Below, one piece after another: positions 61,904 to 64,000 of a stretch of DNA of 64,000 nt. The position numbers and the translations under genes were made by a program. Each line of letters starts with the position of its first letter. The first letter of the stretch is position 1. A model generated the notes under the pieces. It saw only the letters and a program-made list of their open reading frames with translations. It searched no databases and was not told where the DNA came from. Source of the DNA: Hydractinia symbiolongicarpus (taxonomy: Eukaryota > Cnidaria > Hydrozoa > Anthoathecata > Hydractiniidae); the NCBI RefSeq assembly GCF_029227915.1, contig NC_079884.1:11842001-11906000 (forward strand). The letters are read 5' to 3'.

Positions 61904-62099
61904 AATGGAGGTGTTATGTTGTAGAATATATAAGCAGATATTGGCACCACATAAGTTCAAAATAAGGGGTAATGGCCGTACCAAAACCTGTATAGGTTGC
62001 CTGACTAAAGCCAGGGAAAGGTGGGGTGTAAAAAACAAGGACATCGGAGACGTTGAACACAAGTTGGATTGGAAATTAGGGATGTTCAACAGGATGTAA
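61904..62099 (+). CDS. Small Cys-containing open frame
   Basis: About 64 codons, MEVLCCRIYKQILAPHKFKI then GNGRTKTCIGCLTKARERW. It resembles the zinc-ribbon start of the two preceding genes (KIRGNGRTKTC against RAKGKGQLTKTC), so it may be the 5' part of a third paralogue that has lost its HNH half. Confidence 0.4.
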
Positions 62100-62392
62100 G
62101 CTATATCATCCTGTATGATCTACTCACATATAACATTATACCCAAACATATGGAACTTATTGGGGATAGCCCGGAGAAGGCAAGGCTTGTTGAGAGATAT
62201 CGCAATGCCCTGCGGTGCCTGCAGGGAAAATTATTGTATACTTCACCACCCTCCGAATACAAGGCTCGAGGGACCAAGCTCTGCCGTGTATGTTGGGAAT
62301 TATTGGAAAACAATCATGGGGGTGTATTGATATGTTCGTGCTGTGGTGCCCTGTACCCCAAAGTTCATGACAGGAAGTGGAGCAACTATTGA
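62069..62392 (+). CDS. Unrecognised zinc-binding-like protein
   Basis: 107 codons overlapping the previous frame by about 30 nt. The C-terminal half carries CRVCWELLENNHGG and CSCCGALYPKVHDRKW, two CxxC pairs that could bind zinc. It is followed within 10 nt by the ATPase start. It may be the second part of the preceding small frame after a shift. Function unknown. Confidence 0.45.
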   Translation: MEIRDVQQDVSYIILYDLLTYNIIPKHMELIGDSPEKARLVERYRNALRCLQGKLLYTSPPSEYKARGTKLCRVCWELLENNHGGVLICSCCGALYPKVHDRKWSNY

Positions 62393-62398
62393 AATAAA

Positions 62399-62955
62399 AT
62401 GTTGGATGTCGTAAGAGATCCACATACGGCAATCTTCACCGGCTCAACGTCTTGTGGCAGGACACAACGTGTTTTGAACCTCCTCGAAAATTAATATAAG
62501 AAGCACTATCATAACATCTCGAAAGGGAATCGCTCTGGCGCGACGACTACGTGTTCCTGATAGACCCCGGAAGTGAGCTGTTTGAATGGATTCGGAAACT
62601 GTCCCAATTTCTGCCGGGGGAGGATGCGTTGTTTGTGATTGATGACGTCATCGCTGATGAAAGCCTCAATAAACGTCGACAATCACTACTTGAATTGGCT
62701 ATTTCGGGAAGGCACAGAAAGCATAGTTTGTGGCTATCAACCCAAAGCTAAACTGTCTTACCTAAGAATCTGAGGAGGCAATAAAGAGCCCTGTTCTTAT
62801 GGTTTCCTCATGAGAAGAGTGATATTAGGCTGATGGACGAGGAAACGAATCTCATCCTGGACTGGGACGAGATCAAAGTTAAGCTAAGAAAATCCAAACA
62901 TGCGTGCTTGTATGTCAGATTGGAACACCCCAGAGCATGGAAGATTCTTGAGTGA
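62399..62955 (+). pseudogene. FtsK/HerA-type genome-packaging ATPase, degraded
   Basis: Would power DNA packaging. MLDVVRDPHTAIFTGSTSCG opens it; the Walker A motif reads GSTSCGRT, with Arg in place of the essential Lys. Stops and frame changes follow near 62492 and 62560. The next open stretch has Walker B EDALFVIDDVIADESL and the conserved LLELAISGRHRKHSLWLSTQ. Another stop at about 62749 precedes DIRLMDEETNLILDWDEIK and the end ACLYVRLEHPRAWKILE. The central part between Walker A and VFLIDPG is shorter than usual. Clearly non-functional. Confidence 0.85.
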
Positions 62956-62999
62956 CCACGTTGAAAAAATCCCCTGGGCTACGTTGATATAATAGAAAG

Positions 63000-63723
63000 A
63001 TGTCGTCGCAAGTTATGTTTAACACAGGAGCCATCGAGACCCTATCCAATAATCAGGATCAACCTATGTTCAAACGTGCCGATTTGGGACGTTTCCTGGG
63101 TATCGAAAAGGTTAAAACTATGACGATACCTTTTGCGTTTCTATCCACCAGGTCGGAAATAGTAGGGTCCAAGGGGGCATCTCCCATGGGCCCTCTTGGT
63201 AAGTTTAAAAATGGGCATGACGTCTTTGTGCGTAGATCAAAAAAGCCAAAAGCCGTTGGGGTCATTAAATGGTTGGCTAGGGCAGGTGTCCAAAAACTAC
63301 AAGATGTAATTAAGGAGCAGCGTGAAGCCCTGGAAGATTGGGATGGGGCCCTTGCCTTACTAAATGATAAAATTGAGGACAGAGATAGTCAAATCATGAT
63401 GTTGGGAAATGAAATTGAGGAGCTACAGCAACATGTTGTGCGGAAAGGATAATAGCGTGGTCATCATCCGGAAGAATAATGGCGATCCCTTTCAATACCT
63501 TGCCATCTGTGGTCAACAGGGGTATGTGGCATAGAAGATTCGGAATAAACTCGTTGATAACCACAAGGGTGAGATTGTGGTACTGGCAGAGACCCCGAAT
63601 GCTATAGTCCATTACAACTGGATCCGGGAAAGTGGATGCATTGAAGTCAACCCGGAGAGGGTTAGACATTATAGGCTTAGTCAGAATTACACCCATGAAC
63701 ACTTCTTAGAACTCGCGGAATAG
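63000..63723 (+). pseudogene. Bro/MSV199-like N-terminal protein of the element, frame-shifted
   Basis: MSSQVMFNTGAIETLSNNQD then MFKRADLGRFLGIEKVK resembles the DNA-binding N-terminal region of Bro/MSV199-type proteins of large DNA viruses and Polintons. A coiled coil follows (DVIKEQREALEDWDGALALL to EIEELQQHVVRKG, stop at 63450). The C-terminal domain continues in another frame (SVVIIRKNNGDPFQYLAICG) with one TAG near 63532, then EIVVLAETPNAIVHYNWIRE and the end at 63721-63723. Family assignment is from pattern memory only. Confidence 0.6.
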
Positions 63724-63735
63724 GCACAATTTTTA

Positions 63736-64000
63736 CTACCAGCAGATAGTAAAAAGTAGTATAGTAGTATATGTAAAAGTGGGTGGGGGTGGCACTCCAC
63801 CCTTCGGTAAGTCAAAAAAAGCCTCATTTAGTGGTGGGTTCCCAACCCCTCCCCCTTGGTATAGCCCGGGAACTATTACCACTCCTTCACATGCTCCGGG
63901 AGGCACTTCAACGTCTTGAGGAATAGGCATTAGTTCTTCCAAGACGAAGCCTCTTTCAGGAACATCTTTTATGTAGTACAGAAGACGACTACCTGCTACT
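63736..64000 (-). CDS. Partial minus-strand frame at the window edge
   Basis: An uninterrupted frame enters from the right edge (SRLLYYIKDVPERGFVLEEL), continues PPGACEGVVIVPGLYQGGGV and ends GGVPPPPTFTYTTILLFTIC, Trp, stop. It is convergent with the plus-strand genes and, unlike them, has no breaks in the visible 88 codons. Its product is not recognised; a structural protein encoded on the opposite strand is one possibility. Confidence 0.45.
   Translation of the reverse strand, partial: VAGSRLLYYIKDVPERGFVLEELMPIPQDVEVPPGACEGVVIVPGLYQGGGVGNPPLNEAFFDLPKGGVPPPPTFTYTTILLFTICW

Larger units (their letters stand above)
56544..64000 (+). mobile_element. Polinton/Maverick-like virus-related transposon, truncated and decayed
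   Basis: Carries the recognisable set of protein-primed B-family polymerase, FtsK/HerA-type packaging ATPase, HNH and zinc-repeat proteins and several small genes, all but one on plus. Base composition is richer in G and C than the left 56 kb, and intergenic gaps are short, as in viruses. The left side is cut at the X repeat, so the polymerase N-terminus and any left terminal repeat are missing. No integrase, protease or capsid gene is visible before the window ends. Most genes have several stops or frameshifts. Confidence 0.85.

Overview
The window is animal nuclear DNA: AT-rich, with intron-containing genes (GT/AG junctions, introns of about 50 bp to 4 kb), long intergenic spacers and many short inverted-repeat elements. 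The gene set (TRAF6-like TRAF, a cfaD-type digestive cysteine proteinase, V-ATPase subunit B, SURF4) and a Polinton/Maverick remnant suggest an early-branching metazoan, most likely a cnidarian and perhaps a medusozoan. That placement is inferred; no sequence here names the species.

Layout, left to right. (1) 0.1-2.9 kb: the last four coding exons of a TRAF6-like adaptor (+). (2) 2.9-11.8 kb: mostly repeats, including two terminal-inverted-repeat elements, a 160-bp direct duplication and two head-to-tail mini-Helitrons. (3) 11.9-16.4 kb: a six-exon SR-rich, CTD-associated-factor-like nuclear protein (+). (4) 18.1-19.8 kb: an unrecognised three-exon minus-strand model with an in-frame TGA. (5) 21.9-28.4 kb: a nine-exon papain-family proteinase (-). 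(6) 28.8-30.3 kb: weak exon candidates on both strands. (7) 31.5-40.9 kb: the complete 15-exon V-ATPase subunit B gene (+). (8) 43.0-45.4 kb: SURF4 (+) with two tandem alternative 44-nt exons. (9) 45.7-56.5 kb: a repeat domain holding a head-to-tail array of eight Helitron-like units (47.13-54.75 kb), a minus-strand 7SL (SRP) RNA locus and a split direct duplication. (10) 56.5-64.0 kb: a visibly more GC-rich, decayed Polinton-like element with B-family DNA polymerase, packaging ATPase, HNH/zinc-repeat genes and small accessory genes, most of them broken by stops and frameshifts.

The host genes look like ordinary unlinked housekeeping or lineage genes rather than a functional cluster; V-ATPase B and SURF4 both act in the endomembrane system, but this is probably coincidence. 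The most notable observations are the mutually exclusive SURF4 exon pair, the Helitron array whose unoccupied target site is visible in a paralogous copy 0.6 kb away, the 7SL RNA locus among the repeats, and a dispersed family of roughly 75-120 bp elements with CAACCTCGT...ACGAGGTTG ends concentrated at 18-31 kb.
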